Of a DNA stretch of 54,110 nucleotides, positions 35,811 through 44,884 are shown piece after piece (the stretch's first letter is position 1; every line of letters begins with the position of its first letter). The DNA lies in assembly GCF_002910915.1 (NCBI RefSeq), contig NZ_NEUF01000132.1, positions 33,978-88,087 on the forward strand, read 5' to 3'. Below the pieces are notes generated by a model, which did not search any database, was not told the origin of the DNA, and was given only the letters and a program-made list of their open reading frames with translations. This DNA comes from Streptomyces sp. SM10 (GTDB taxonomy: Bacteria; Actinomycetota; Actinomycetes; Streptomycetales; Streptomycetaceae). A program made the translations under genes and the position numbers.

Positions 35811-36727
35811 TTGACGGCTCCTGCGGTGAGGCCCGAGCGCCAGAAGCGCTGCAACGCCACGAAGGCGACGGCGAGGGGGACGATGGACACCAGCGAACCG
35901 GTGATGACGAACGAGTAGAGCTGCGGTTCCTGGGGGAGCGTGGCGTTCCAGTTGAACAGTCCGAGACCGACGGGGTAGAGCGCCGAGTCGTTCAGCATCA
36001 CCAGAGGCAGGAAGAAGTTGTTCCAGCTGCCGGTGAAGGAGAAGAGGAACACCGTGACGAACGCGGGCGAGAGCATCGGGAGGGCGACGGAGCGGAAGGT
36101 GCGCAGCTCACTCGCACCGTCGATCCGAGCCGCCTCCAGAGTCTCGCCGGGCACGTAACTCTCCGAGAAGACGCGCGCGAGGTAGACGCCGAAGGGGTTC
36201 ACCAGGCCGGGGATCAGCACCGACCAGTACGAGTTGACGAGGCCCACCTCGGACGCCATCAGGTACATCGGCAGGGAGATGACCGTGTGCGGGACGAGGA
36301 TGCCCAGGAGCACCAGGCCGTAGAGCTTCTCCTTGCCCCACCACTGGTAGGTGGCGAAGGCGTACCCGGCGAGGAGTGAGACGAGGGTGGAGGCGAGCGC
36401 GCCGACGACCGAGTACACCAGGCTGTTGGCGAGCCAGCGGCCGAAGATGCCGTCCTGATAGGTGAACAGGTCCGCGAGGTTCGTCCAGAGACTGAAGTCG
36501 GCGAGCGCGAAGCCGGGGCTCGCGAACAGATCGCCGTTGTCCTTCGTCGCGTTGACCAGCAGCCAGCTCAGCGGCATCAGCGTGTACACGGCGACGACGC
36601 CGAGCAGGGTGGTGACGACGGCCTTCGACGACCAGGACGGTGTGAAGGTCCGGGACGGCCGGGTGGTGCCGGCGCGGTCCGGGGACCGGGTCGGCGGCAC
36701 GGTGCGCGGGGGCGTCGCGGTAGCCAT
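35807..36727 (-). CDS. Carbohydrate ABC transporter permease (MalG/CUT1 type)
   Basis: Encodes 306 residues from the ATG at 36727, with a Pro/Thr-rich cytoplasmic N-terminus followed by six TM helices. The EAA loop that docks the ATPase reads ETLEAARIDGASELRTFRSV. The start is 2 nt after the preceding permease stop, and the stop overlaps the dehydrogenase start. As is usual in Streptomyces, no ATPase gene is present; a shared MsiK-type ATPase encoded elsewhere is expected. Confidence 0.92.
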   Translation of the reverse strand: MATATPPRTVPPTRSPDRAGTTRPSRTFTPSWSSKAVVTTLLGVVAVYTLMPLSWLLVNATKDNGDLFASPGFALADFSLWTNLADLFTYQDGIFGRWLANSLVYSVVGALASTLVSLLAGYAFATYQWWGKEKLYGLVLLGILVPHTVISLPMYLMASEVGLVNSYWSVLIPGLVNPFGVYLARVFSESYVPGETLEAARIDGASELRTFRSVALPMLSPAFVTVFLFSFTGSWNNFFLPLVMLNDSALYPVGLGLFNWNATLPQEPQLYSFVITGSLVSIVPLAVAFVALQRFWRSGLTAGAVK

Positions 36728-36729
36728 GG

Positions 36730-37629
36730 TCACGCCTCCTTCCAGCGGTTGCCGAGCTTGGTGATCACGAAGGAGAGGCCGGCTCCGAGCAGCGCCAGCA
36801 GCAGCGAGGCCGCGGCTGCCAGGCCGTAGTCGTGCTCGGTGAAGGCGGCCTGGTAGATGTACATGACCGGGCTCCAGTCCTGGGAGACCGCGGACGACCG
36901 GCTGCGCAGCACCTCCGGTTCGTTGAAGAGCTGGATGGCGCCCACGGCGGTGAAGAGCATGGTCAGGACGACGGAGGAACGGATCATCGGCAGCTTCACG
37001 GACAGGGCCGTGCGCAGCTGGCCCGCCCCGTCGACGGTGGCGGCCTCCAGGGTCTCCTTCGGGACCGCCTGCAGCGCCGCGTAGAAGATCACCATGTTGT
37101 AGCCGATCCACTGCCAGGCCGCGGCGTTGGCCATGGAGAAGACCACACCGTCCGGGCCGAGGAAGTCCCACTCGACGCCGAGGGTCCGCAGCAGGTCGAT
37201 CACCGGGCTGAGCCCCGGGGTGTAGAGGAAGCCCCAGATGATCGCCGCGATCAGGCCGGGCACGGCGTGGGGGAGGAAGTACGCCAGCTGGAAGAACCTC
37301 TTCGCCCGGGCCATCGCCGAGTCCACGAGCAGGGCCAGGGCCAGGGCGCCGCCGACCATCACGGGGATGTAGATCAGGCAGTAGAGGGCGATGTGCAGGA
37401 AGCCGCGGTGGAACGAGGGGTCGCCCAGGGCGCGCAGGTAGTTGTGGGCGCCGACGAACAGGGTTTCCGTGCCCGCGAACCCGAGGCCGCTGGTGGCCTG
37501 TTCGCGGAACAGGCTCATCCACAGGGAGTATCCGATGGGAACGATCAGTGTGGCGACGAAGAGAATGAAGAAGGGGGCGACGAAGAGGGCCGGAGTGCTG
37601 CGTTGCCCGCGGCCGAGCCGGGAAGTCAT
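36730..37629 (-). CDS. Carbohydrate ABC transporter permease (MalF/CUT1 type)
   Basis: Encodes 299 residues with six TM helices and the EAA loop ETLEAATVDGAGQLRTALSV. The N-terminal APFFILFVATLIVPIGYSLW is typical of MalF-like permeases. It lies 73 nt after the binding-protein gene and pairs with the next permease to form the membrane channel. Confidence 0.92.
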   Translation of the reverse strand: MTSRLGRGQRSTPALFVAPFFILFVATLIVPIGYSLWMSLFREQATSGLGFAGTETLFVGAHNYLRALGDPSFHRGFLHIALYCLIYIPVMVGGALALALLVDSAMARAKRFFQLAYFLPHAVPGLIAAIIWGFLYTPGLSPVIDLLRTLGVEWDFLGPDGVVFSMANAAAWQWIGYNMVIFYAALQAVPKETLEAATVDGAGQLRTALSVKLPMIRSSVVLTMLFTAVGAIQLFNEPEVLRSRSSAVSQDWSPVMYIYQAAFTEHDYGLAAAASLLLALLGAGLSFVITKLGNRWKEA

Positions 37630-37702
37630 CGGCGGTGGCTCCTTGGGTGGGTGACACGCCGGGGCGGGCGAGGGTCCCGCCCCGGCGCATCGGGGTCGGG
37701 GG

Positions 37703-39025
37703 CTACTTGGCGAGCTTCAGACCGCGGTCGGTGATCGCCTTCTCTGCGGCCTTCTGGCCGGCCAGGAACGCCTGCCAGAACTCCCCGGTCTTCTGGGCCT
37801 TGCCGAACTCCGCCTGCATGGTCATCGTCGTGGAGTTGTGCACGGGGCTCCAGGTCCATCCCTCCGTGATGAGGGGCACCTGGGCACCGGCGACGTCGTA
37901 GACGTCCTGGCCGGCGAAGAACGAGGCGTCGAAGGTCGACTTGGCGGCGGTGCGCAGGTCCTCGTCCGCGGGCAGCCCGCTGGAGGTTCCGGGTGCCAGA
38001 CGTGCCTCGACCGCCTCCTTGCTGGTGGTGGCCCAGGTGATGAACTCGGCTGCCGCGTCGACCCTTTCGCTGTCCTTGGTCACGGCGAACGCGGAGCCGC
38101 CGACCGATCCGGTGGCCGGGGTGCCCCAGTGGGGCAGCGGGGCCTCGGCCCACTTGCCCGTCTGCCCGGGGTAGGTGGTCTTCAGGGAACCGGCGCTCCA
38201 CGAGGCCCCGATCAGGGCGATCGCCTCGGAGTCGGTGACGGCCTTGGTCGCCTCCGGGCTCCACGCCTTGTGGTTCAGGACCAGGTCGGCCTTGACCAGG
38301 TCCTTCCAGTAGTCGGCGACCTTCCTGGTTGCGGAGTCGGCGATGTTCACCTTCCAGGCGTCGCCGCTCGTGCCGTACCAGTGGGCGCCGGCCTGCTGGG
38401 CGAGGCCCGCCCAGGTCGCGGTGTCGTCGCCCCAGAAGTCCAGCAGTCTCGCCTCGCCCTCGGAGGCCGACTTGACCTTCTCCGCGGCCGTCCGGAACTC
38501 GGCCCAGGTGGTGGGGACCTCGATGCCGTACTTCTCGAACAGGTCGGTGCGGTAGTAGAAGGTCTGCGGGCCCACGTCGTAGGGGGCGGCCCAGGTCTTG
38601 CCCCCCAGGGTGACCAGGGACCGTACGGATTCGGGGGCGTACTCCTCGACCGGCTTCCCGAGCTCCGCGCTCGAGTCGCGCAGGAGCCCCTGGGTCACGA
38701 GGTCGGGCAGGGCCTGGTACTCCAGGTTGACGACGTCGGGGGCGTTGCCCGCCTTGACCGCTTTGGCGATCTTGTCGTAGCCGCCGTTGAGCCCCGCGGG
38801 GATCTCGGCGTGGGTGACCTTGATGTCGGGGTGCGTCTCGTTGAACGCGGCGGTCATGTCGGCCGTGCCGGGCATCCAGGACCAGTAGGTGATCTCCACG
38901 GGCTTTCCGTCGGAGCCGGCCTTCTCCGCGCCGGTGTCCTCCCCTCCGCAGGCGGTGACCAGGAGGGCCAGGGAAGCGACGGCGGCCGCGAGAGCCGTGG
39001 AGGTCGAACGAGTGGTGCGCTGCAT
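37703..39025 (-). CDS. Carbohydrate-binding lipoprotein of an ABC importer
   Basis: Encodes 440 residues. A lipoprotein signal ends in LLVTAC, with Cys26 the lipidated residue. The mature sequence has the cluster-B sugar-binding pattern: VEITYWSWM, NETHPDIKVTHAEIPAG, APDVVNLEY. The ATG is preceded by AGGAG (39034-39038). A promoter with -35 TTGATG and -10 TATTGA lies upstream, overlapped by a TGTTCG-type element. It captures an oligosaccharide outside the cell and delivers it to the two permeases. With a PL8 lyase and a beta-galactosidase nearby, an unsaturated uronide or galactoside oligomer is a reasonable ligand, but this is inference. Confidence 0.93.
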   Translation of the reverse strand: MQRTTRSTSTALAAAVASLALLVTACGGEDTGAEKAGSDGKPVEITYWSWMPGTADMTAAFNETHPDIKVTHAEIPAGLNGGYDKIAKAVKAGNAPDVVNLEYQALPDLVTQGLLRDSSAELGKPVEEYAPESVRSLVTLGGKTWAAPYDVGPQTFYYRTDLFEKYGIEVPTTWAEFRTAAEKVKSASEGEARLLDFWGDDTATWAGLAQQAGAHWYGTSGDAWKVNIADSATRKVADYWKDLVKADLVLNHKAWSPEATKAVTDSEAIALIGASWSAGSLKTTYPGQTGKWAEAPLPHWGTPATGSVGGSAFAVTKDSERVDAAAEFITWATTSKEAVEARLAPGTSSGLPADEDLRTAAKSTFDASFFAGQDVYDVAGAQVPLITEGWTWSPVHNSTTMTMQAEFGKAQKTGEFWQAFLAGQKAAEKAITDRGLKLAK

Positions 39026-39097
39026 GGCGGTACTCCTACGAGAGGCCTACAGGAGGCGGCGAGTTGACGCACATCTTTCGGCCATGAGCGATCAGAG

Positions 39098-39126
39098 TCA
39101 ATAGTAAAAGAACAAACGAACATCAA
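39098..39126 (-). promoter_or_regulatory. Promoter and putative operator of the sugar-import operon
   Basis: On the minus strand, -35 TTGATG (39126-39121), a 17-nt spacer and -10 TATTGA (39103-39098). The spacer carries TGTTCGTTTGTTC (39110-39122), sharing TGTTCG with the elements before the regulator gene and the lyase gene. Confidence 0.6.
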
Positions 39127-39222
39127 GAAGCGGTATCGATCGCTCTTCTGTCCCTCTGTGTGCACCTGGCACGTCCGGCGCGGACCTGTCGACTCGGGCG
39201 CCCGTACGCGGGCATGACGGTG

Positions 39223-39263
39223 CCCCGGGCAGGGCACACCGGCGCGGTGCCCTGCCCGGGGCC
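39223..39263 (-). terminator. Strong terminator after the beta-galactosidase gene
   Basis: GCCCCGGGCAGGGCAC (39223-39238) pairs perfectly with GTGCCCTGCCCGGGGC (39248-39263), a 16-bp stem with a 9-nt loop, 40 nt beyond the GH35 stop. It separates that gene from the import operon. Confidence 0.8.
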
Positions 39264-39302
39264 GGCCCACCGGGCTTCCCCGGGGAGCCGTCGCCTGCGG
39301 TC

Positions 39303-41093
39303 TCAGCCGAGGTCTGGGGCCTCGCGCAGCTCCACGACCGGACGCGCACAGCCGTCCAGCTCCAGCACCACGACCTCGTTGCGGCCACCGCGCAGCAGCG
39401 GCCACGGCACGTACAGCGTCCGCTGGGGGCCCCGCGACTCCCAGTAGCGGCCCAGGCAGAAGCCGTTGACCCACACGTAGCCCTTGCCCCAGCCGGGCAG
39501 GGCGAGATAGGTGTCGCCCGGCTCCGTCACCTCGAGGAAGCCCCGGTGGAACACGGGACCGGGCCCTGGCTCCGTCGCCCCGCCCTCCGCCGCCACGGAG
39601 GGGCTGTCCCACGGGATCCGGTCCGGGGTCCCGTGGCCCAGAGGCACGGCACGCGCGGTCCAGCCGTGCAGCATCTGCTGGGTGTGCAGGACCCGGCGCA
39701 CCCCCTTGAGTTCCCCGAGCCCGACCCCGTAGTTGACACGCCCCATCGACTCCACCAGGAGCTCCACCCGAGAACGTTCCCCGTTCACGCGGACACCCTC
39801 GACGGATTCGTTGCCACCCCGCTCGAGCACGCCCACGGGCTCGCCGTCCACGTAGACGTGCGCTCGGTCGGCGAGCCCCTGGACCGACAACGGGTAGGGC
39901 CCGCGCGGTCCGGGGATCGCGGAGGTGTACAGCACGAGTCCGTGGGCGATCCCCAGGTCCTCGAAGGACGGCGGCGTGGGCGCACTCACCTCCTCGTCGG
40001 CCAGCGCGTCCAGGAGGCCGAGGAGGGCGACCGAACGGGTGAGTTCCAGGGTCGTGGCGGGCAGCAGGGGAGCGGGAGCCTCCGGCTCGGGCAGGGGTTC
40101 CTGCGCATACCGGGCGAGTACGTCGCGGAACGCGAAGAACTTGTCCGTCACGCACCCCCGCTCGTCGATGGGCGCGTCGTAGTCGTACGAGGTCACGGTC
40201 GGTACGTAGCGCTCACCGGTGGCCGGGTCCTGTGTGTTGGCGCCCGCCCAGGTCGAGAAGTTCGTTCCGCCGTGCGCCATGTAGAGATTGACCGAGGCCC
40301 CGGCCCCGAGGATCTCCGCCAGCGTGTCCGCCGCGTCCTTCGGGTCCCGTACGACGTGCTCGGCCCCCCAGTGGTCGAACCAGCCGCACCAGAATTCCAT
40401 GCACATGAGCGGATCCTCGGGCCGCAGCCGCTTCAGCCCCGCGAACGCCTCGGTGGCGCGGCTGCCGAAGTTCACCGTGGCCAGATGCCCCGCGGCGGTA
40501 CCGCCGGTGAGGAAGAAGTCGTCGGGCCCGTCCGAGGTGAACAGCGGCACCTCCACCCCGCGCGCCCGCATGGCCTCCGCCAGGTGGTCCAGGTAGCCGC
40601 TGTCGGTGCCGTAGGAGCCGTACTCGTTCTCCGTCTGCACCATCAGGACGTTCCCGCCCCGGGTGACCTGGTGCGCGGCGACCAGGGGGATCAGCCGGTC
40701 GAACCAGCGCTCCACGTGGGCCAGGTAGGCGGGATCCTGGCACCGCAGCGCCCGTACCTCGGGGTCGGCGAGCAGCCACCAGGGCAGGCCCCCGTTCTCC
40801 CACTCGGCGCAGATGTACGGCGAGGGCCTGACGACGGCGTACAGCCCGGCCTCGCGCGAGGCGTGCAGGAACCGGTCCAGATCCGCGATCCCGGTGAAGT
40901 CGTACTCACCGGGGCGTGGTTCGTGGAGATTCCACGGGACGTACGTCTCCACGGTGTTGAGCCCCATGGCGCGCAGCATCCTCAGTCGGTGCGGCCACTG
41001 CTCGGGAAGGACGCGGAAGTAGTGCAGCGCGCCCGACAGGACACGCAGGGGGCGGCCGTCGAGGGAGAAACCCTCGGGCGATATGCGGAACAT
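39303..41093 (-). CDS. Glycoside hydrolase family 35 beta-galactosidase
   Basis: Encodes 596 residues from the ATG at 41093, chosen because GGAG lies 8 nt upstream; an ATG at 41114 would add 7 residues without a ribosome site. The N-terminal TIM barrel starts SGALHYFRVLPEQW. The acid/base Glu is in TENEYGSYG (about residue 157) and the nucleophile Glu in MCMEFWCGWFDHWG (about 233). C-terminal beta domains follow, with GWGKGYVWVNGFCLGRYW. No signal peptide is seen, so it acts in the cytoplasm on imported galactosides. It lies 37 nt after the hybrid regulator and is probably co-transcribed with it. Confidence 0.92.
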   Translation of the reverse strand: MFRISPEGFSLDGRPLRVLSGALHYFRVLPEQWPHRLRMLRAMGLNTVETYVPWNLHEPRPGEYDFTGIADLDRFLHASREAGLYAVVRPSPYICAEWENGGLPWWLLADPEVRALRCQDPAYLAHVERWFDRLIPLVAAHQVTRGGNVLMVQTENEYGSYGTDSGYLDHLAEAMRARGVEVPLFTSDGPDDFFLTGGTAAGHLATVNFGSRATEAFAGLKRLRPEDPLMCMEFWCGWFDHWGAEHVVRDPKDAADTLAEILGAGASVNLYMAHGGTNFSTWAGANTQDPATGERYVPTVTSYDYDAPIDERGCVTDKFFAFRDVLARYAQEPLPEPEAPAPLLPATTLELTRSVALLGLLDALADEEVSAPTPPSFEDLGIAHGLVLYTSAIPGPRGPYPLSVQGLADRAHVYVDGEPVGVLERGGNESVEGVRVNGERSRVELLVESMGRVNYGVGLGELKGVRRVLHTQQMLHGWTARAVPLGHGTPDRIPWDSPSVAAEGGATEPGPGPVFHRGFLEVTEPGDTYLALPGWGKGYVWVNGFCLGRYWESRGPQRTLYVPWPLLRGGRNEVVVLELDGCARPVVELREAPDLG

Positions 41094-41130
41094 GAGGGTT
41101 TCTCCGGTGGGCATGCCGTGTGGACGGGGA

Positions 41131-42189
41131 TCAGCTGGACGAGCGGACGTGCAACTCCGGCAGGATCGACACGAGGTGCCGGGGCCGCGAGGGGTCCGCG
41201 AGGCGCTCGGCTAGCAGGGCCACCGCGGAAGCGCCCACGGCGAGCTTGGGCGGTGCGACGGCGGTGAGGGGGATGTCGGCGAGCGAAGCGACCTCGTCGT
41301 CGTAGGCGACGAGGGCGAGGTCGCCGGGTACGTCGATCCCTCGCGCCCTCAGGCGCTGCAGCAGGACGATCGCGTCGTGGTCGTTGTGGATCAGGCCGCC
41401 GTCCAGGAGTCCCCCGGCCGCGGCGTCGGCGAAGGCGTCGAGGACTTCCTCGCGGCGGGCCGCGTCACCGGCCGGCGGCGGCATGCGGAAGAGCCCGTCC
41501 GAGGGTGCGTCGAGCCCCGCCGCCGCCAGACCCCTCCGGTATCCCTCGACGAGCGGCCCGCCGTGCGGGCTGTCGTCGCGTACCAGGAGACCGATCCGCC
41601 GGCGCGTCCGCGCCAGGTGGTGCACCGCGAGCCGGGCGCCGTGGACGTGGTCGGTGACGACCCGTTCCGTGTCGGACAGGTCGTCACCCGGCCGTCGCTC
41701 CACCAGGACGTGGGGAATCGTCAGTTCGTCCAGCCAGGGCGCGGCGGCCGCGGGGTCGCAGGTCGCGACGAGGAGGCCGTCGAGTCCGTCGGACAGCATG
41801 CGACGCGCCTGGGCGCGCTCCTCGTCCGGGTTGTACTGGGAAATGCCCAGGACGAGCCGGACGCCACGCTCACCGGCGGCTTCCTGGGCCCCCTTGATCA
41901 CTTCCGGGTAGTAGTAGTCGGCGGCGGGCACGATCAGGCCGAAGGCGAGGGGCCCGCGGGAAGCCGTCACCCGGACAGGTGCCTCGGCACCGGTCGTCTC
42001 GGCGCGGGTCTCCGGCAGTACCGCGCCGCCGTGGACGCGGGCGACGAGGCCACGGTCCGCGAGGGTTTCGATGTCTCTGCGCACGGTGACCGGCGAGACG
42101 CGCAACTCGTCCGCGATGTCGCTGACCCGGAGCGTGCCCCGCTCGCGCAGCCTGCGGAGTATCGCCTGGTGCCTCTCTTCGGCGTGCAT
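41131..42189 (-). CDS. Hybrid regulator: DeoR-type HTH with LacI-type sugar-binding domain
   Basis: Encodes 352 residues from the ATG at 42189, preceded by a GAGGGAAG ribosome site. Residues 1-55 are a DeoR/GlpR HTH (HQAILRRLRERGTLRVSDIA, then SPVTVRRDIETLADRG and RVHGGA). Residues from about 75 on are a periplasmic-binding-protein-like effector domain as in LacI/GalR (GLIVPAADYYYPEVIKGAQE, DGLLVATCDP, VAYDDEVASLADIPLTAV). Such chimeras are known in actinobacteria and usually control sugar use. It is flanked by the lyase and the beta-galactosidase and probably represses the whole locus until a sugar binds. A frame extending to 42321 crosses the operator region and is rejected. Confidence 0.88.
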   Translation of the reverse strand: MHAEERHQAILRRLRERGTLRVSDIADELRVSPVTVRRDIETLADRGLVARVHGGAVLPETRAETTGAEAPVRVTASRGPLAFGLIVPAADYYYPEVIKGAQEAAGERGVRLVLGISQYNPDEERAQARRMLSDGLDGLLVATCDPAAAAPWLDELTIPHVLVERRPGDDLSDTERVVTDHVHGARLAVHHLARTRRRIGLLVRDDSPHGGPLVEGYRRGLAAAGLDAPSDGLFRMPPPAGDAARREEVLDAFADAAAGGLLDGGLIHNDHDAIVLLQRLRARGIDVPGDLALVAYDDEVASLADIPLTAVAPPKLAVGASAVALLAERLADPSRPRHLVSILPELHVRSSS

Positions 42190-42248
42190 GGCTTCGACTT
42201 CCCTCTCCCTAGCCGGACTACGGGCAGTGTAGCCGCCCGATGAGCGGA

Positions 42249-42290
42249 TGTGTACGTTCTTGTTCGAACAATCAGGTAGGAACGTACACA
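42249..42290. promoter_or_regulatory. Nested inverted repeats before the hybrid regulator gene
   Basis: TGTGTACGTTC (42249-42259) and GAACGTACACA (42280-42290) are perfect 11-bp inverted arms. Between them lies a perfect 10-bp palindrome, TGTTCGAACA (42261-42270). The region is 60-101 nt before the regulator ATG, fitting an autoregulatory operator. Confidence 0.7.
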
Positions 42291-42320
42291 CTCCTGCGCC
42301 TGGCTTCCGAGCCCCTCGCA

Positions 42321-44765
42321 CTACCTCAGTCGGACGACGGTCCTCAGAGTGCGTCCCGCCGTCGTCGATAGATCGCCGAAGGTGAGCTCCAGCCTGGAAC
42401 CGGTGGAGGAGCCGGTCAGCGGACCGGGTCCGCTCACCACCGAGCGGACGGGCCGGTCCCAGGTGATCGTGACCTCCTGCTGGAGCCGCGTCGGGTCACT
42501 GACGCAGATGACCGCGGTGCCGTCACGCCGTTCCCTGACGAGGACGGAGACCGGCGCGCTCGAGGCGAGGCGTCCGAAGCCGCCCGCCGCCCAGAAGTTG
42601 GCCGCCGTGACGCCGAGCGCGGGGATCCGGACACCGTGGACGTCCTCGGTGCGGGTGGTGGCGGTCAGCCATCGGTCGAGGGTGCCGGATCGGCGCGCCG
42701 TCGACGATGCGGACGCCCCCGGCAGGAGGACGTAGGCGTAGCCCTCGCCGACCGGAGCGGTGCCGTGGTCGAGCCAGAGGGTGGTGTACCGGCTCCGGAT
42801 CGCCGCCGTCGACCCGGCTGCGCTGTTGATGTCGCGCCAGGTGCCGGTGCGCTCCTCCCGCAGCGCGTTCAGGGTGACCCGGCCGGGGAAGACGTAGCCG
42901 CCGTGCCCGGCGATGTGCGCCCAGCCGGCACGGGACGCCGTCCCTGACCAGGGGAGCGTCGTCGGCTGCCTGCGGCCGTCGACGGTGAGGGTGTTGGTGC
43001 CGTCCGCGCCGAGGTGCCGGTTCTCCACGACGGTCTCGACGGCAGCTCCGTCGGTGGCGCTGATGCCGGATCCGAGGCAGATGATCGCGTCGTCGGTGAA
43101 GAACCAGGACTTGAGGCCCTCCAGACTGGAGGACAGCCCCTTCAACTGCTGGCCGAGCACGGCGTACGTGCCGTCGCCCGTGCCGCCGACGAAGTCCACG
43201 TCGGGGCGTGCGGCTCCCCAGATTCCGCCCTCGCCGTCGGCCAGGCGCTTGGACGACGTGGTGGTGCCGGGGAGCCTGTAGGGGTCGACCGTCGGCCAGA
43301 ACCGGTCCGAGTACTGGTCGTTGGCGAAGTCACCGCCCCACCAGTAGAGCATTCCGGACCCGGTGTGCCAGCCGCGAAGGTTCTCCCCGTTGCCGTTCTC
43401 GTAGTAGGTGATCCGACGCGAGGCCATCGAGACCGAGGCCACCCAGTCGGACCTGCGGTGGACGGCACGGTCCATGGCGGGGAAGACCAGGCTGCTGTCC
43501 GGCTGTGCCAGCGGGGTGACCGCGCTGTCGTCCAGAACGCTGTTGAGCAGGGACAGTTTGGCGACCGACAGCATGGGGTCGGTGACCGGCGAGCGGTACG
43601 AGCCGCGCTGGATCCACCCCCGCACGAGGCCGCGCCAGCGCCGGTTCTCCTCGGCACTCGCCGCCTGGCCGAGGGCGACCACGGAGGCCATCACCGCGTG
43701 GCCGCGGAGCTGGTCGTCGTTCTGGCCGGAGGCGTTGCCGGGCTCCAGCCCGCGGGCTATGGCCCGGCCGGAGACCCCGTCCATGAACAGCCCGTTGTGC
43801 ACGAAGGGGGCGTAGGCCGCTTCCACGGCGTCGAAGATGATCTGACGGCCGGGGTCCGTGATCTCCCACGCGGATCCGCCCAGCAGGGCCAGCAGTTTGC
43901 TCAGCCCGTCGAGCAGGACGGCGCCGTAGGAGCCGGTGTACGGCACGTAGGTGTGCTGGATCACCGAACCGTCGGCGTAGAGGCCGTCCCCGCCGGTGAC
44001 GTACGGGAAGACCGGAGCGAGGGCACTCGCCGCGAGCGCCACCTTGTCCGCGTCCTCACCCAGGATGCCGCGGATCGCCAGCACCCGGCACAGGTCGATG
44101 CGATTGGCCCCGGTGGACGTGCCCGTGTACGAGGCGACGGCGCTGTCGGGGACGAAGGCGTCGACGGCCCGGCAATAGGCGGCGACCTGATCGGCGGAGA
44201 GCTCGTCGCGGACCAGGAGGGCCGTGTCCAGCAGCGCCTGAGGACCGCCGATCTGCCAGTTGTACCAGTTGCCGTACCTCGCCTGCCCCTCGTTGTAGAT
44301 CCGTGCGTACACGTGGTCCAGCCCCGCCACGATCTTCGCGGCGACGGCGGGGTCCTGGGTGATGCCCGTGCCCGGCTGGGCCCAGGCCTCGGCCATGGCG
44401 TACAGCCGCTGGAAGGTGGTCTGGATCGTGGAGGAGAAGGCGTACGACTCCGTGTCGAGGTCGGGATCCGGATCCGCCCACACCGCGTCGGGGAACAGGG
44501 AGTCGTCGGTCGGGGCCATCCGTTCCGCGTGGGCGGAGGCCTGGGCGCCCAGGGCGGCCAGCTTGGTGCCGAATGGTTCGGCCGTCGGCTTGAAGTCCTT
44601 GCCGAGAAGCAGCGTCCGCCATGTGGCGCGCAGCGCCGCGAAGTCGGCGGCCGGCGGGGATCCTTCGGCTGCGCTAGCGCTCGTGCCGATCGTTCCGGCG
44701 AGGCCGACGGCGGTGGCGGCGCCCGAGATCTGCACGAACATGCGACGGGAAAGCGAGGACGTCAT
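42321..44765 (-). CDS. Tat-exported polysaccharide lyase family 8 enzyme
   Basis: Encodes 814 residues, a normal PL8 length. The N-terminus is a twin-arginine signal (SLSRRMFVQISGAATAVG) cleaved after about residue 32, near SASA-AEG. An alpha-toroid domain follows, with NWYNWQIGGPQALLD. The catalytic set is in place: Asn221 (TGANRIDL), His271 (VIQHTYVPYTG) and Tyr280 (GSYG). The 50- and 9-residue spacings match the Asn-His-Tyr of pneumococcal hyaluronate lyase. A beta-sandwich C-terminal part follows. PL8 members cleave hyaluronan, chondroitin, xanthan or related uronides by beta-elimination; which one applies here cannot be told. It supplies oligosaccharides to the neighbouring ABC importer. 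Confidence 0.93.
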   Translation of the reverse strand: MTSSLSRRMFVQISGAATAVGLAGTIGTSASAAEGSPPAADFAALRATWRTLLLGKDFKPTAEPFGTKLAALGAQASAHAERMAPTDDSLFPDAVWADPDPDLDTESYAFSSTIQTTFQRLYAMAEAWAQPGTGITQDPAVAAKIVAGLDHVYARIYNEGQARYGNWYNWQIGGPQALLDTALLVRDELSADQVAAYCRAVDAFVPDSAVASYTGTSTGANRIDLCRVLAIRGILGEDADKVALAASALAPVFPYVTGGDGLYADGSVIQHTYVPYTGSYGAVLLDGLSKLLALLGGSAWEITDPGRQIIFDAVEAAYAPFVHNGLFMDGVSGRAIARGLEPGNASGQNDDQLRGHAVMASVVALGQAASAEENRRWRGLVRGWIQRGSYRSPVTDPMLSVAKLSLLNSVLDDSAVTPLAQPDSSLVFPAMDRAVHRRSDWVASVSMASRRITYYENGNGENLRGWHTGSGMLYWWGGDFANDQYSDRFWPTVDPYRLPGTTTSSKRLADGEGGIWGAARPDVDFVGGTGDGTYAVLGQQLKGLSSSLEGLKSWFFTDDAIICLGSGISATDGAAVETVVENRHLGADGTNTLTVDGRRQPTTLPWSGTASRAGWAHIAGHGGYVFPGRVTLNALREERTGTWRDINSAAGSTAAIRSRYTTLWLDHGTAPVGEGYAYVLLPGASASSTARRSGTLDRWLTATTRTEDVHGVRIPALGVTAANFWAAGGFGRLASSAPVSVLVRERRDGTAVICVSDPTRLQQEVTITWDRPVRSVVSGPGPLTGSSTGSRLELTFGDLSTTAGRTLRTVVRLR

Positions 44766-44853
44766 GGTGCCTCCGAGCCCAGGGGATCAACGGTGGGTCC
44801 CTCGAGCGTTTCGTTTCACGTGTGTGCGGCGAACGGGTTGCTCAAGAGCGACA

Positions 44854-44884
44854 CGTTTCTAGCACGTTCGATCGAAACGAACAA
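44854..44884 (-). promoter_or_regulatory. Promoter and putative operator of the PL8 lyase gene
   Basis: On the minus strand, -35 TTGTTC (44884-44879), a 17-nt spacer and -10 TAGAAA (44861-44856). The element TGTTCGTTTCGATCGAACG (44883-44865) covers the -35 and spacer and contains the palindrome TTCGATCGAA. CGTTTC (44854-44859) and GAAACG (44874-44879) add an inverted pair. Confidence 0.6.
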
